A stretch of 44,822 nucleotides of DNA from Clostridiales bacterium (GCA_017962145.1 JAGCVX010000018.1:1-44822); one strand, 5' to 3'; numbered from the stretch's first letter, positions 26,087-35,261 are shown. Made by a program: numbers and translations. The notes: generated by a model not told the origin, from the letters alone.

Positions 26087-28843
26087 TTAAGTCTCCTCCT
26101 TCTCCTTGTTGGACTTTTGAGTAGTTTGCCTCTTTTTACAAATTATAAACGATACCAGTGCAAACAGGACAGTACCTGCAGCAGAAGCTGCAAGACCGGC
26201 ATGCCAGCCCGGCGGTGTAAAGCGAAGTTCGACTGCGTGATTTCCGGCAGAAAGCGGGATGCTGATCAGTGCGTCCTGATACGAAACGAGTTCCACCTTC
26301 TGTCCGTCTACGGTTGCTTCCCATCCCTTTTCAAAAGGAACGGTCAGGATAAGTGTCTTTGCCTCTTCACAGGAAGCCTGAAGGGAGATGTGTCCATTTT
26401 CCACATTCAGATTCGAGACGCCGGAAGAAAGCTTGTCCACATGCGGCTTAAGGTTTTCTGCGTTGCAGTATGCAAAGATCGGTTCGAAAGACGTAAATAC
26501 AGGAGAGTCGGAACGGATGTCTACTGTGATCGTCTCGCCTTTCTTATACGCACCGAGGTTGATGATCTGCGAATAGTAAGAAGACGTATCCTGCACGAAG
26601 ATCAATTTGTCGTTTACATAAATATCGCCGACGCAAGTCAGGTACAGATAAGGAATGATCAGGTAAAGCGGCTTATCCTCTTCTACTTCAAACTTGGTGC
26701 GAAGTACGATCGGCATCTTGTCACTGTTTCTCGTATAGTACTTGAGTTCTTCCGAGCGGCAGTTCTTGTTCTCCTGATTCAGGGAATTGTCCACTATGAC
26801 ACCCACTGCCATCGAAGCCTTCGGGCGTACGACCGATTCCTGAGCATTGTAGATCTCCCATTCTGTTGTGAATGTATCGTAGATATCGGATGCCTCAAGA
26901 CCAGACAGAGAATGGATCCAGTTTTCCTGGAACGTGAAATAGTCTTTCTTATGCTCGTCTTTTTCCAACGCGTATCCGTCAAATGCACCGGCATCTGCTT
27001 CTGCGAGCATTGCAATCGACGCCGCATAGGGATTCTCATAAAGATAGAACGTATCCGCGTTGGTGACATAGTTGACGCCACTGAGATTGTGACTGTTCGT
27101 GATCAGATAACGAATACCCAGGATCGAGTCAGCCGGAATAATGCTGCAGGTATGTTCTACGCAGAAGTAGTTGTAATTCGCCTGATAACCCAGCTGCTTT
27201 AAGAAGTGATTCGTTCTCTTATTTGCCATGGAGGCAAAGATGCTGATACCATTCTTTCCGGCGTAGAAAGCAGTCGTATTGCCTCTCATATAGTCATGCC
27301 ATGGATAGTGGATCTCCGAACGGGACCAGCGGCTCGTATCTTCTTTGGATCCCAGGATCTCTACCGCTTCGATCATGTCCTCAAACTGCGGACCATCGTT
27401 GGTGCCGCTGAACGCAGCCGGCATGTAGCAGTGCGGGTTAAATACCACGATCTCAACCAGGATCACGGCTGCCAGGAAACCTGCACCATACTTCCTCAGA
27501 TTCACGATCTGCTCCGGCCACTTCGAAAGCGTCATACCATAAAGCAGCAGGGCGATCAGAGCGGCGATCAGGAGAGTTGCGAGGAATGTGCTGTTTTCTT
27601 TGCTCATGGCTCCTGCACTCTGCGAGATACATGCAAGGCCGGCGATGATGCCGTATGAGATGAGATAATGCTTTTTCGATGCTTCTTTCATGTGCAGGAA
27701 CGAATAGTACGCGACAAGGATCATGACAAAAGACATCAGATAGGAATAGCGGTAGTTAAACCAGTTCGGCGAATCGAAAAGATGCCATGCACGATTCAGA
27801 AGCGGCATGTGGAAAGAAACCAGTGCCGCACCCAGCGCCACACCGATCAGGATCTTGAGTTTCTTCGTAAAATGTTTATTGAAGAAGAAAAGGATGCAAA
27901 GGAACAGAACAGCCAGACCGCTGAATACCATCGGCAGGTTCTTATCGAGTTCCGGTCCTCCGGTATTCAAAAGCTGATCTACGAAGGATACCAGTTTGAA
28001 CGAGGGATCCAGCGTGATCGCTTCTGCTTTTGTGAAGTCTCCGTTTCTCAGGGTATCCAGTCCTGCAGGAACCAGGATACATGCACTCATCATGGCTCCG
28101 ACGATCGCGGACAGGATAAAGAGTCCAACCGTCTTCAGGGCGCCCTTTTCATCCGCTTTAAATGCACCGGAGTATGCCATGGTCGAGATAAGATAGATGA
28201 ACGAGAAGATACCTACCATGTAGGCCATGTAATATCCGGAAACAAAAAGAACGAGAAGCAGAAGCGTCAGAAGCGGCCACTTCTTGTGATTCTTTACAAA
28301 GCTGTCAGTAAGCAGGATCAAAAGCGGAAGGATCGCAAATCCATCGAGCCACATGATGTTGAACATGAATACCATGATAAAAGAACAAAGCGGATACATC
28401 ATGCCGAAAAGGATCGAAAATCTGCTCTTTTCCTCAAACTTTCTGTCGAGGAGCCATGTCATAAAAGCACCGGCCAGAGAAAGCTTTACGGTGATCAGGA
28501 TCGTGATCGCTTCCGGGAGGCGGGACTCAGGAAACAGGAACACCAGAAAGCTCAACGGACTGGAAAGATAGTACGCGAAAACACCCATGGAGTTCTGTCC
28601 CATACCGAGACTCTGCGAATAAAGAAGAGACTGTCCGGATTGAAGCGCATGCTTATATCCGATCAGATACGGGCCATACTGTGCGCCCAGGTCAGATGTC
28701 AAACTGTTTCTTGCACCGAACGGGATGATCTGGTTGACAAAGAAGATCAGGATCATCGCCGCAAATGTGGTGAAAAATGCGATCAGCGGTTTCAGATCCT
28801 TCTGTATGTGTTTGCGAGATGCCAGTTCATTTTTTTCAATCAT
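26087..28843 (-). CDS. YfhO-family membrane glycosyltransferase, second copy
   Basis: A 918-residue membrane protein with many hydrophobic helices in the first two thirds and a C-terminal extracytoplasmic region. Family knowledge: YfhO proteins move a sugar from undecaprenyl phosphate onto teichoic-acid-type polymers outside the membrane, working with a CsbB/GtrB-like GT2. Family features are the N-terminal PFGARNSLTSDLGAQYGPYL, SQSLGMGQNSMGVFAYYLSS, TWLLDRKFEEK and IMWLDGFAILPLLI. The C-terminus has FEKGWEATVDGQKVE and ends with a membrane helix and a basic tail. It is a tandem paralogue of the gene upstream, 7 nt apart. The acceptor is unknown. Confidence 0.9.
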   Translation of the reverse strand: MIEKNELASRKHIQKDLKPLIAFFTTFAAMILIFFVNQIIPFGARNSLTSDLGAQYGPYLIGYKHALQSGQSLLYSQSLGMGQNSMGVFAYYLSSPLSFLVFLFPESRLPEAITILITVKLSLAGAFMTWLLDRKFEEKSRFSILFGMMYPLCSFIMVFMFNIMWLDGFAILPLLILLTDSFVKNHKKWPLLTLLLLVLFVSGYYMAYMVGIFSFIYLISTMAYSGAFKADEKGALKTVGLFILSAIVGAMMSACILVPAGLDTLRNGDFTKAEAITLDPSFKLVSFVDQLLNTGGPELDKNLPMVFSGLAVLFLCILFFFNKHFTKKLKILIGVALGAALVSFHMPLLNRAWHLFDSPNWFNYRYSYLMSFVMILVAYYSFLHMKEASKKHYLISYGIIAGLACISQSAGAMSKENSTFLATLLIAALIALLLYGMTLSKWPEQIVNLRKYGAGFLAAVILVEIVVFNPHCYMPAAFSGTNDGPQFEDMIEAVEILGSKEDTSRWSRSEIHYPWHDYMRGNTTAFYAGKNGISIFASMANKRTNHFLKQLGYQANYNYFCVEHTCSIIPADSILGIRYLITNSHNLSGVNYVTNADTFYLYENPYAASIAMLAEADAGAFDGYALEKDEHKKDYFTFQENWIHSLSGLEASDIYDTFTTEWEIYNAQESVVRPKASMAVGVIVDNSLNQENKNCRSEELKYYTRNSDKMPIVLRTKFEVEEDKPLYLIIPYLYLTCVGDIYVNDKLIFVQDTSSYYSQIINLGAYKKGETITVDIRSDSPVFTSFEPIFAYCNAENLKPHVDKLSSGVSNLNVENGHISLQASCEEAKTLILTVPFEKGWEATVDGQKVELVSYQDALISIPLSAGNHAVELRFTPPGWHAGLAASAAGTVLFALVSFIICKKRQTTQKSNKEKEET

Positions 28844-28850
28844 ACGTTAC

Positions 28851-31580
28851 TTAATCCTTTTTCTTTTTGGGAGCGGGCTTCTTCGCGAGTACCAAAGAGA
28901 AAAACAGCCCCAGCACCACACCCACTGCACTGATTATAACACCAATTCGCATGCCCGGAGGGGCGAAAGTGAATTCGACGTGGTGTGCGCCGGAAGAAAG
29001 ATGCACACCGACAAATGCTTCCTGATATACTTCGACCGGAACGGAAACACCATCTACCTTTACCGTCCAGCCCTTCTCATACGGGATCGTCGTCATCAGG
29101 AACTGTTCTTCGGACGAATCCGTGTCTACCGTGACTTGATCTTTCGACACATTGACCTGCTTGACGGTTCCGCGAAGGATCGATGTCTGTGCTTCCAGCA
29201 CATCCGTATGACAGTACGCAAAGACGGGTTCAAAGCAGGCGAAGATCTCTTCGGATGTCTGAATATCCACGACACATTGTGTTCCCACCGGATAGGCACC
29301 CAGATCGATGATCACGCTGTAATAGGAATCCGACTCTTCTTTATAGACCTGCTTTCCATTCACATATACCGACATGCCGCAGGCCTTCATGGCGGCAGGT
29401 ACAGAAAGATAAAGCGGGGATTCTTCTTCGACAACAAAGCTGGTACGAAGGACCATCAGTGCCTTGTCACAATTCTTTACATAGTAGCAAAGGGCTTCCG
29501 AAGCTGCCGCGGGATTTTCCCGGTTCAGTCCGTCTCTTCTCACGTTCGACGCAGGGACCATCGTCTTCGCCGGCGTCAGGGATCTTTCACCGTTATAGAC
29601 TTCCCACTCTTGCTTAAAGCAGGTATAAAGTTCAGAAGCATCCTGCCCGGTAAGTGAGGTGAGCCATCTCTCCTGGAAAGAAAAATAGTCTTTCTGCTTC
29701 GTTTCATTTTCCAAAGAATACCCGTCAAATGCCGTTGCATCGGAAGATACCAGGTAGGCGATCGGCATCGCATATGGGTTTTCGTAAAGGTAGTACTGTC
29801 CTGCCTGCGCCCTCTTTGTCAGGCCATACATGTTCTCTTCTTTGGAAATGATATATCGCACGCCCAGAAGTGAATCCGTCGGCAGTATGCAGTTGATATG
29901 CATCAGTTCGGTGTAATTGAAATTCAGCTTATATCCCATCTGCTTGAGGAAATGCTGCTGCTGTTTATTTGCCATAGAGCAGAATAAGCTCAGACTTTTA
30001 TAGTTGGCGTATTGTGCCGCCGCTCCCGGATCCAGGTTGTCGCCAAGCTGGGTGCCGGATTCCGTTCTGTAGAAAGCAGTGCTGTCCAGACTGTTCGAAA
30101 GTGCGATCACGTCACGGCATTCCGCTTCGAAAATGCTCTTGTCCTGAACCATGGATACCGCGCTTCCCAAAGTCAGCTTCGGATTGAGGAAAACGATCTC
30201 GACGAGCATGACTATCACGAGGATGGCGCTGCCCCATTTCTGGAGATTTCTGATCGATTCCGGCCACTTTTCTTTTGTCAGACCAAAGAGCAAAGCCAGG
30301 ATCAGAGCAACAAAGATCATCGTCTGGAAATATACCGAACCGCCTTCTTTTTGGCTGAAGCATTCTCCCAAAGTCAAAAGCGCGAAGAGGATACCTGCAG
30401 TCTGGGCAAACCGGATCGGACACAGGGCCTTAAGTTTCTGGAAAGAATAGAACGCGACCAGGACCATGACAAAGCTTACCAGGAAAGAATAACGGTACAG
30501 CAGACTGTCAGGAGAATTGAAAGCGTGCCAGATCAGATTCAGAGGTTCAAACATGAAGCACATCAAAAAGATGCCCAGAGCCAGAGCAACTAAGCGGCGA
30601 AGTTTTGCCGGGATCGTCTCGTTTAAGAAGAACAGAACGTTCAGGCTGAGGACGGTCAGGTTTACAAAAACATAAGGAAGGTTCGTGGAAATATCGCTTA
30701 AGTTGACCAGGAAAAGATTCGGGATAAAGTCGATCAGCTTAAAGGACGGATCCAGAGTGATCGCCGTCGATGCGGAGTTGTCTCCGTTTCGAATCGTATC
30801 CAGTCCTGCCGGAACCAGAAGTGCCGCACAGACCATCGCCGCGACACCGGCGCTTAAGATGAAAAGCCCTACCGTCTTTGCATCGTCTTTGGTCTTGAGT
30901 TTTCCTTCGTAGCCCATCACGCAGAGCATATACAGGAAGGAAAACACGCCGACCATGTACGCGATGTAGTAGCCGGAAGCAAAAAGTACGACCAGTACCA
31001 GTGTGACTTTGCCCCAGGATCTTCTGTCTTTGCGGAAATCTTCCACAAGAAGGATCAGAAGCGGAAGGATCGCAAAACCATCGAGCCACATGATGTTGAA
31101 CATGAATATAAGCGAGAATGAACAAAGTGCGTACGAGATTCCAAACGGAATGCTCATCTTCGTTTTTTCGGAGAATTTTCTATCTAAAAGCCATGTCATG
31201 AACGATGCCGCAAAGGACAGTTTCAGCAAAATCAGAATGCTGACCGCATCGGAGACCTTTTCTTTCGGGAACAAAAAGCTGATCAGATTCAGCGGGCTGG
31301 AAAGATAATAGGCGAAGAATCCGACGATGCTTTTTCCCATTCCAAGGCGGAAAGAGAAAAAGGAAAGACCTTCACCTGAAAAGATATCTCTATAGGAAGC
31401 CAGTGCCGGAGCATACTGCGCAGCCAGATCGGAAATGAGCCAGGACTTTGAACCGAAAGGTGTGATTCCCGTAACCGCAAAGATCACGACCATCAGAAGC
31501 GCCATCGCAGCAAAAGAAATCAGTGGCAGCACGTCAAAGCTTTTCTTTTGTTTCACTTGAAGTGATTGTTTTTCAATCAT
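28851..31580 (-). CDS. YfhO-family membrane glycosyltransferase, first copy
   Basis: A 909-residue multi-spanning membrane protein, similar along its whole length to the next gene (PFGSKSWLISDLAAQYAP, FRLGMGKSIVGFFAYYLSS, FMTWLLDRKFSEK, NIMWLDGFAILPLLILL, YEKGWTVKVDGVSV). It probably transfers a lipid-linked sugar on the outer face of the membrane. The ATG at 31580 is chosen because the second copy also starts MIEK, a GGGAG site lies 10 nt upstream, and the longer reading from 31643 would start inside the -35 box of a good promoter. It faces the divergent GT2 gene, the likely source of its lipid-linked donor, and is first in an operon with the second YfhO, the phosphohexomutase and a methyltransferase. 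Confidence 0.9.
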   Translation of the reverse strand: MIEKQSLQVKQKKSFDVLPLISFAAMALLMVVIFAVTGITPFGSKSWLISDLAAQYAPALASYRDIFSGEGLSFFSFRLGMGKSIVGFFAYYLSSPLNLISFLFPKEKVSDAVSILILLKLSFAASFMTWLLDRKFSEKTKMSIPFGISYALCSFSLIFMFNIMWLDGFAILPLLILLVEDFRKDRRSWGKVTLVLVVLFASGYYIAYMVGVFSFLYMLCVMGYEGKLKTKDDAKTVGLFILSAGVAAMVCAALLVPAGLDTIRNGDNSASTAITLDPSFKLIDFIPNLFLVNLSDISTNLPYVFVNLTVLSLNVLFFLNETIPAKLRRLVALALGIFLMCFMFEPLNLIWHAFNSPDSLLYRYSFLVSFVMVLVAFYSFQKLKALCPIRFAQTAGILFALLTLGECFSQKEGGSVYFQTMIFVALILALLFGLTKEKWPESIRNLQKWGSAILVIVMLVEIVFLNPKLTLGSAVSMVQDKSIFEAECRDVIALSNSLDSTAFYRTESGTQLGDNLDPGAAAQYANYKSLSLFCSMANKQQQHFLKQMGYKLNFNYTELMHINCILPTDSLLGVRYIISKEENMYGLTKRAQAGQYYLYENPYAMPIAYLVSSDATAFDGYSLENETKQKDYFSFQERWLTSLTGQDASELYTCFKQEWEVYNGERSLTPAKTMVPASNVRRDGLNRENPAAASEALCYYVKNCDKALMVLRTSFVVEEESPLYLSVPAAMKACGMSVYVNGKQVYKEESDSYYSVIIDLGAYPVGTQCVVDIQTSEEIFACFEPVFAYCHTDVLEAQTSILRGTVKQVNVSKDQVTVDTDSSEEQFLMTTIPYEKGWTVKVDGVSVPVEVYQEAFVGVHLSSGAHHVEFTFAPPGMRIGVIISAVGVVLGLFFSLVLAKKPAPKKKKD

Positions 31581-31614
31581 AGAAACCCGGCTCCCGACAA
31601 AAAAATACAGTACG

Positions 31615-31643
31615 ATAATAACATAAAACGCACCTTTCCCCAA
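31615..31643 (-). promoter_or_regulatory. Promoter of the yfhO operon
   Basis: On the minus strand TTGGGG (-35), an exact 17-nt spacer and TATTAT (-10) preceded by TGT (extended -10). About 35 nt before the chosen ATG. Confidence 0.6.
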
Positions 31644-31685
31644 CTTGATTGCGCTGTTTCATAGATAAAACGGTGCTTTTTGTAG

Positions 31686-31691
31686 TATACT
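31686..31691 (+). promoter_or_regulatory. Candidate -10 box of the GT2 gene
   Basis: TATACT lies 34 nt before the GT2 start on the plus strand, without a convincing -35. With the yfhO promoter it makes a 144-nt divergent control region (31581-31724). Confidence 0.35.
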
Positions 31692-31724
31692 TAAATTACG
31701 AAATTGCTATTGGAGAGGTATTGT

Positions 31725-32672
31725 ATGCTGGTAAGTCTCATCGTCCCCTGCTATAACGAAGAATCGGCGCTCCCGTTCTTATACGAAGCGCTCACGAAAG
31801 TATTGGACGAATGCAGCCGGTATGAATACGAACTGATCTTCGTCAACGACGGAAGCCGCGACAAGACTCTCGCCGTGTTAAGAGATATGGCAGAGAAAGA
31901 CGGACGTATCCATTACCTTTCTTTTTCCAGAAACTTCGGAAAAGAAGCCGCGATGTATGCCGGTCTCTCCGCTGCCAAAGGTGACTGGATCGGACTTCTC
32001 GATGCCGATATGCAGGATCCGCCGTCTCTTCTCCCCCAGATGTTCACACTTCTGGAATCCGGAGATTTTGACGTCGTGGCCACACGCCGCGTATCCCGAA
32101 AAGGCGAACCGCCGATCCGCAGTTTCTTCGCCCGCCGCTTCTACCGCATGATCAACAAGTTCACGGATGTAGAGATCGTAGACGGTGCCAGAGACTTCCG
32201 CGTCATGAAGCGCGAGGTAGTCGATGCCATCCTCTCTCTCGGCGAGCGCCAGCGCTTCAGCAAAGGTATCTTCGCCTGGGTCGGATTCCGTACCAAGTGG
32301 CTGGAATATGAAAACATCGAGCGTGTTGCCGGCGAGACCAAATGGTCCTTCTGGAAACTGTTCCTCTACGCGATCGAGGGCGTCGTTTCATTTACCACGG
32401 CACCGCTTCGTATCGCGACCGTAGTCGGATTCCTCACCTCACTGGGTGCGTTTATCTACTTGCTTTACTACTTCATCCACGCGATCATCAACCGCATCTG
32501 GGATAAAGTCGCCGGTTATCCGTCCCTTTTGTCCTTCATGCTCTTCCTCGGCGGCATGATCCTCATGGCCCTCGGCATCATCGGCGAATATCTGGCCAAG
32601 ACCTATATCGAAGTCAAGAACCGCCCACTGTATGTCATCGCAGAAGACAACAAAAAAGACGACAAGCAATAA
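31725..32672 (+). CDS. Family-2 glycosyltransferase, DPM1/CsbB/GtrB-like
   Basis: Predicted to move a sugar from a nucleotide sugar to undecaprenyl phosphate on the inner face of the membrane. The 315 residues comprise a GT-A catalytic domain (MLVSLIVPCYNEESALPFLY, FVNDGSRDKT, SFSRNFGKEAAMYAGL, and the metal-binding DADMQDPP) followed by two C-terminal membrane helices (about residues 225-250 and 270-295), the usual CsbB/GtrB layout. The ATG at 31725 has GGAGAGG 6 nt upstream and beats the in-frame ATG at 31704. It is divergent from two YfhO genes, the known partner class. No GtrA-like flippase is visible in the window. It ends at a strong two-way terminator. Confidence 0.92.
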   Translation: MLVSLIVPCYNEESALPFLYEALTKVLDECSRYEYELIFVNDGSRDKTLAVLRDMAEKDGRIHYLSFSRNFGKEAAMYAGLSAAKGDWIGLLDADMQDPPSLLPQMFTLLESGDFDVVATRRVSRKGEPPIRSFFARRFYRMINKFTDVEIVDGARDFRVMKREVVDAILSLGERQRFSKGIFAWVGFRTKWLEYENIERVAGETKWSFWKLFLYAIEGVVSFTTAPLRIATVVGFLTSLGAFIYLLYYFIHAIINRIWDKVAGYPSLLSFMLFLGGMILMALGIIGEYLAKTYIEVKNRPLYVIAEDNKKDDKQ

Positions 32673-32698
32673 GAGTCATATAATTTCAGAACAAAAAA

Positions 32699-32761
32699 GA
32701 AGTTTTCTCGTGATGTCCTCGGGCAAAGCCCTGCGGAGGCACTTCGAAAACTCTTTTTTTG
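32699..32761. terminator. Bidirectional intrinsic terminator between GT2 and ppiB
   Basis: A long hairpin has outer arms AGTTTTC (32701-32707) and GAAAACT (32746-32752) and an inner GGGC-AAA-GCCC tip. It has a T-run after it on the plus strand and an A-run before it (a T-run on the minus strand). It can stop both converging transcripts. Confidence 0.82.
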
Positions 32762-32784
32762 TGCGATGAATGTTTACTGTCAGA

Positions 32785-33270
32785 TTACTTCTGAACTGTG
32801 ACCTTCTTCATTTTCTGCTCCTGCAGCGGTCTGTCACCACGGTCTGTTGCTGTAGCTGCGATCTCGTCAACCACTTCGATACCTTCGATGACCTTACCAA
32901 ATGCAGCGTACTGGCCGTCGAGGAACGGGCCGTCTTCGTGCATGATGAAGAACTGGGATCCGGCAGAGTTCGGGTCCTGTGCACGTGCCATGGAGAGCAC
33001 ACCACGAACGTGGGACAGATCATTCGGAACACCGTTTGCGCGGAACTCACCCTTGATGTGATGGCCCGGACCGCCCATACCTGTACCTGTCGGGTCACCG
33101 CCCTGGATCATGAATCCGGAGATAACACGGTGGAAGATCAGGCCGTCATAAAAGCCTTTCTCAGCCAGGTCAACAAAGTTCTGTACACTGATCGGCGCGA
33201 TATCCGGATAAAGCTCCAGCTTGATGATCCCGCCGTTTTCCATTTCGATCGTTACGATTGGATTTGCCAT
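32785..33270 (-). CDS. ppiB: Cyclophilin-type peptidyl-prolyl isomerase
   Basis: Cytoplasmic protein-folding enzyme that speeds cis-trans change at proline bonds. The 161 residues form a single cyclophilin domain with the active-site FHRVISGFMIQGGDPTGTG, MARAQDPNSAGSQFFIM and AFGKVIEG. There is no signal peptide or lipobox. It is probably a single-gene unit: a good promoter and AAGGAGAT ribosome site upstream, and the two-way terminator downstream. The 143-nt gap to truA holds this promoter, a leader hairpin and a stem-loop next to the truA stop. Confidence 0.95.
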   Translation of the reverse strand: MANPIVTIEMENGGIIKLELYPDIAPISVQNFVDLAEKGFYDGLIFHRVISGFMIQGGDPTGTGMGGPGHHIKGEFRANGVPNDLSHVRGVLSMARAQDPNSAGSQFFIMHEDGPFLDGQYAAFGKVIEGIEVVDEIAATATDRGDRPLQEQKMKKVTVQK

Positions 33271-33298
33271 AATTCAAATCTCCTTCTAGTCGTTACTT

Positions 33299-33313
33299 GG
33301 CTCGCAAAGAACC
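33299..33313 (-). promoter_or_regulatory. 5' leader stem-loop of ppiB
   Basis: GGTTC pairs with GAGCC (one G-U pair) around a TTTGC loop, only a few nucleotides after the predicted transcription start near 33316. Short, but placed like the leader hairpins of nifJ and rpmJ. Confidence 0.35.
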
Positions 33314-33322
33314 ACTCTCTTG

Positions 33323-33351
33323 ATAGTACGGGAAAAGACTCCTTTTGGCAA
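33323..33351 (-). promoter_or_regulatory. ppiB promoter
   Basis: On the minus strand TTGCCA (five of six matches to the -35 consensus), a 17-nt spacer and TACTAT (-10, four of six). About 53 nt before the ppiB ATG. Confidence 0.65.
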
Positions 33352-33381
33352 GTTTCCGGAAATTTCTCAAGTTTGGAAGTC

Positions 33382-33412
33382 ATTCGCGCAAGGAGGTTTT
33401 TACTGTGCGAAT
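33382..33412 (-). terminator. Stem-loop directly after truA, possible terminator
   Basis: ATTCGCGCA (33382-33390) pairs with TGTGCGAAT (33404-33412) with one G-U pair and a 13-nt loop, starting 1 nt after the truA stop. There is no T-run after it, so termination is uncertain. Confidence 0.35.
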
Positions 33413-33413
33413 C

Positions 33414-34205
33414 TTACCAATTGAGGTCTTCGTAGAAAACTTCTTCAAGTGTGAGGCCTTTTGCGGGCATCGTCTTGCCTGCTTCTTTGCGCGCACCTTC
33501 GCCTTTCAAAAGCGTCTCGATCTCGGCCTTGGTCATCTTTCCCTGTCCGACGTAGACCAGTGTTCCTGCCATGATGCGGACCATGTTATAGAGGAAGGAT
33601 TCGCCGACGACGGTGATCTCGATGAGGTCCGGATCTGCGGCATTTCGTCTGACATAGACATCCTTCATGGTGCGGATCGGCGTGATGTCCGGTCCGCCCT
33701 GTGCTCGAAATGCACTGAAGTCGTGCGTGCCGATAAACGCTTTGGCCGCGTCATCCATGGCCGCCACATCCAAAGTGCCGGGCACAAATGCTTCGGTCCT
33801 TCTGTTCACGGAAGAGGGGACTTTTGCATTTCGCACACGATAACAGTAACGTTTGCCTTTGCTGTTGAAGCGGGCATGGAATGTCTTGGGCATTTCTTTG
33901 GCGGCAAGGACTACCAGATCCTCCGGAAGCACCGCATTCAGTGCCAGCGGGATCTTGTCCTGCGGGATGGAAAACGGAACGTCCACATGGGAAACGTGTC
34001 CCTTGGCATGCACGCCGGAGTCGGTTCGGCTGCAGCCGTATATACGACAGAAGCGCCCGTACACCTGTTCCACTGCTTCTTCCAGTGTCTGTTGTACGGA
34101 GCGCCCGTTATCCTGTCTTTGGAAACCGACAAAATCGGTCCCGTCATATTCGGTGAGCAAAGCGATGCGCAGATCTTCGTCTGGATTTCTGCCTTCCTCA
34201 CACAT
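33414..34205 (-). CDS. truA: tRNA pseudouridine(38-40) synthase
   Basis: Changes uridines 38-40 of the tRNA anticodon arm to pseudouridine. The 263 residues show LTEYDGTDFVGFQRQ, the catalytic aspartate in CSRTDSGVHAKGHVSH (Asp62), FHARFNSKGKRYCYRV, HDFSAFRAQ and FLYNMVRIMAGTL. The N-terminus carries about 12 residues more than usual before the core. The ATG at 34205 has only a weak site, and an internal non-ATG start cannot be excluded. It is usually found directly after ecfT in Bacillota; here a ROK kinase gene is placed between, ending 4 nt before truA. Confidence 0.95.
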   Translation of the reverse strand: MCEEGRNPDEDLRIALLTEYDGTDFVGFQRQDNGRSVQQTLEEAVEQVYGRFCRIYGCSRTDSGVHAKGHVSHVDVPFSIPQDKIPLALNAVLPEDLVVLAAKEMPKTFHARFNSKGKRYCYRVRNAKVPSSVNRRTEAFVPGTLDVAAMDDAAKAFIGTHDFSAFRAQGGPDITPIRTMKDVYVRRNAADPDLIEITVVGESFLYNMVRIMAGTLVYVGQGKMTKAEIETLLKGEGARKEAGKTMPAKGLTLEEVFYEDLNW

Positions 34206-34209
34206 GTTT

Positions 34210-35187
34210 TTAACCCTGAAGCTTGTCGTCGAAGCAGGCCTTACCCATCATGGCAGCACCTACGATACCGGCATCGTTACCCATCTTGGCAACACGGATC
34301 TCGGTCTTTCTGACGCCCGGGCCGAAGAACGGCTTGTTCATGGTCTTCTCACGAAGCGGAACCATCAGCGGATCGCCTTCGTTGCAGACACCGCCGCCGA
34401 TCAGAAGTACTTCCGGCATAAATGCATTGATAACATTTGCAAGACCGTCGGAAAGATACTCGATATAGGTATCAACTACAGAAGCGGCTACTTCGTCACC
34501 CTGACGCATCGCTTCAAATGCGATCTTGGCGTTGAGCTTGCCATCGTTTTCTGCGATCAGATCGTTGAGCTTGGAGTCCGGATTTGCCTTTGCGGCTTCG
34601 CCGGTCATTCTTCCGAGTGCGGAAGCGGAGCAGTATGCCTCGAAGCATCCCTTTCTACCGCAGGAGCACTGCTGGCCGCCGGTTACGAGTACCGTGTGGC
34701 CGAATTCGGAACCGGCCTGGTTAAAGCCGGAGAAAATACGATTGTTGATGATGACACCGCAGCCGATACCCGTACCGATCGTGATCGTTACCGAATCCGC
34801 TACATCTGCAGCCGCGCCGGAAACACTCTCCGCCATCGCCGCGCAGTTTGCGTCATTGTCGATATACACCGGAAGATCGATCACGCTTCGGATGATCTTG
34901 CGCATCGGTGCATTTACAAAAGGAAGATTGGTCGCGTAGACCAGCGTTCCTGCCTTGTTATCCGGGGTTCCCGGCGAACCGATACCGATGGCGTCCACGT
35001 CGGACTCCTTCAGGTTCAGTGCAGCGATCGCCTGCTTTGCCAGCGTACCCATATCGGTGATGATCTCTTCCATCGAACGCTCTGCATTCGTCTTGATGCT
35101 CAGCTTGTTCAGAAGCTCACCCTTGTCACTTACGACGCCGGCCTTGATGTTGGTTCCACCCAGATCGATTCCTACATAATATGCCAT
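34210..35187 (-). CDS. ROK-family glucokinase
   Basis: Phosphorylates glucose (or a related hexose) with ATP in the cytoplasm. The 325 residues begin MAYYVGIDLGGTNIKAGVV (ATP-binding phosphate-1 motif). They continue with GIGSPGTPDN, the catalytic Asp in YIDNDANCAAMAE, GTGIGCGVIINN, GSEFGHTVL and the ROK zinc site CSCGRKGCFEAYCS. No N-terminal DNA-binding domain is present, so it is an enzyme and not a NagC-type repressor. The ATG at 35187 has GAGGAG 7-8 nt upstream; the reading from 35217 does not. It lies between ecfT and truA, an unusual place. With the phosphohexomutase it could feed hexose-1-phosphate to glycan synthesis. Confidence 0.92.
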   Translation of the reverse strand: MAYYVGIDLGGTNIKAGVVSDKGELLNKLSIKTNAERSMEEIITDMGTLAKQAIAALNLKESDVDAIGIGSPGTPDNKAGTLVYATNLPFVNAPMRKIIRSVIDLPVYIDNDANCAAMAESVSGAAADVADSVTITIGTGIGCGVIINNRIFSGFNQAGSEFGHTVLVTGGQQCSCGRKGCFEAYCSASALGRMTGEAAKANPDSKLNDLIAENDGKLNAKIAFEAMRQGDEVAASVVDTYIEYLSDGLANVINAFMPEVLLIGGGVCNEGDPLMVPLREKTMNKPFFGPGVRKTEIRVAKMGNDAGIVGAAMMGKACFDDKLQG

Positions 35188-35261
35188 TTCAAAACTCTCC
35201 TCATTTTTGAAATCCAATGTTTGCGGACATTTGACGCACTCGGCGTCACACGCGATTCATT

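Noticed and set aside
28851..31643. Longer start of the first YfhO gene at 31643
   Set aside because: That start codon lies in the -35 box of the best promoter there, and the paralogue starts with MIEK like the 31580 start.
33345..34313. Plus-strand reading frame with an AAGGAGG site and a GTG at 33405
   Set aside because: The downstream frame is antisense to truA and shows no protein family. The AAGGAGG is in the loop of the stem-loop after truA and is probably chance.
35232..35248. TGACGC/GCGTCA hairpin between ecfT and the ROK gene as a terminator
   Set aside because: Six-bp stem with no T-run after it; not enough to call.
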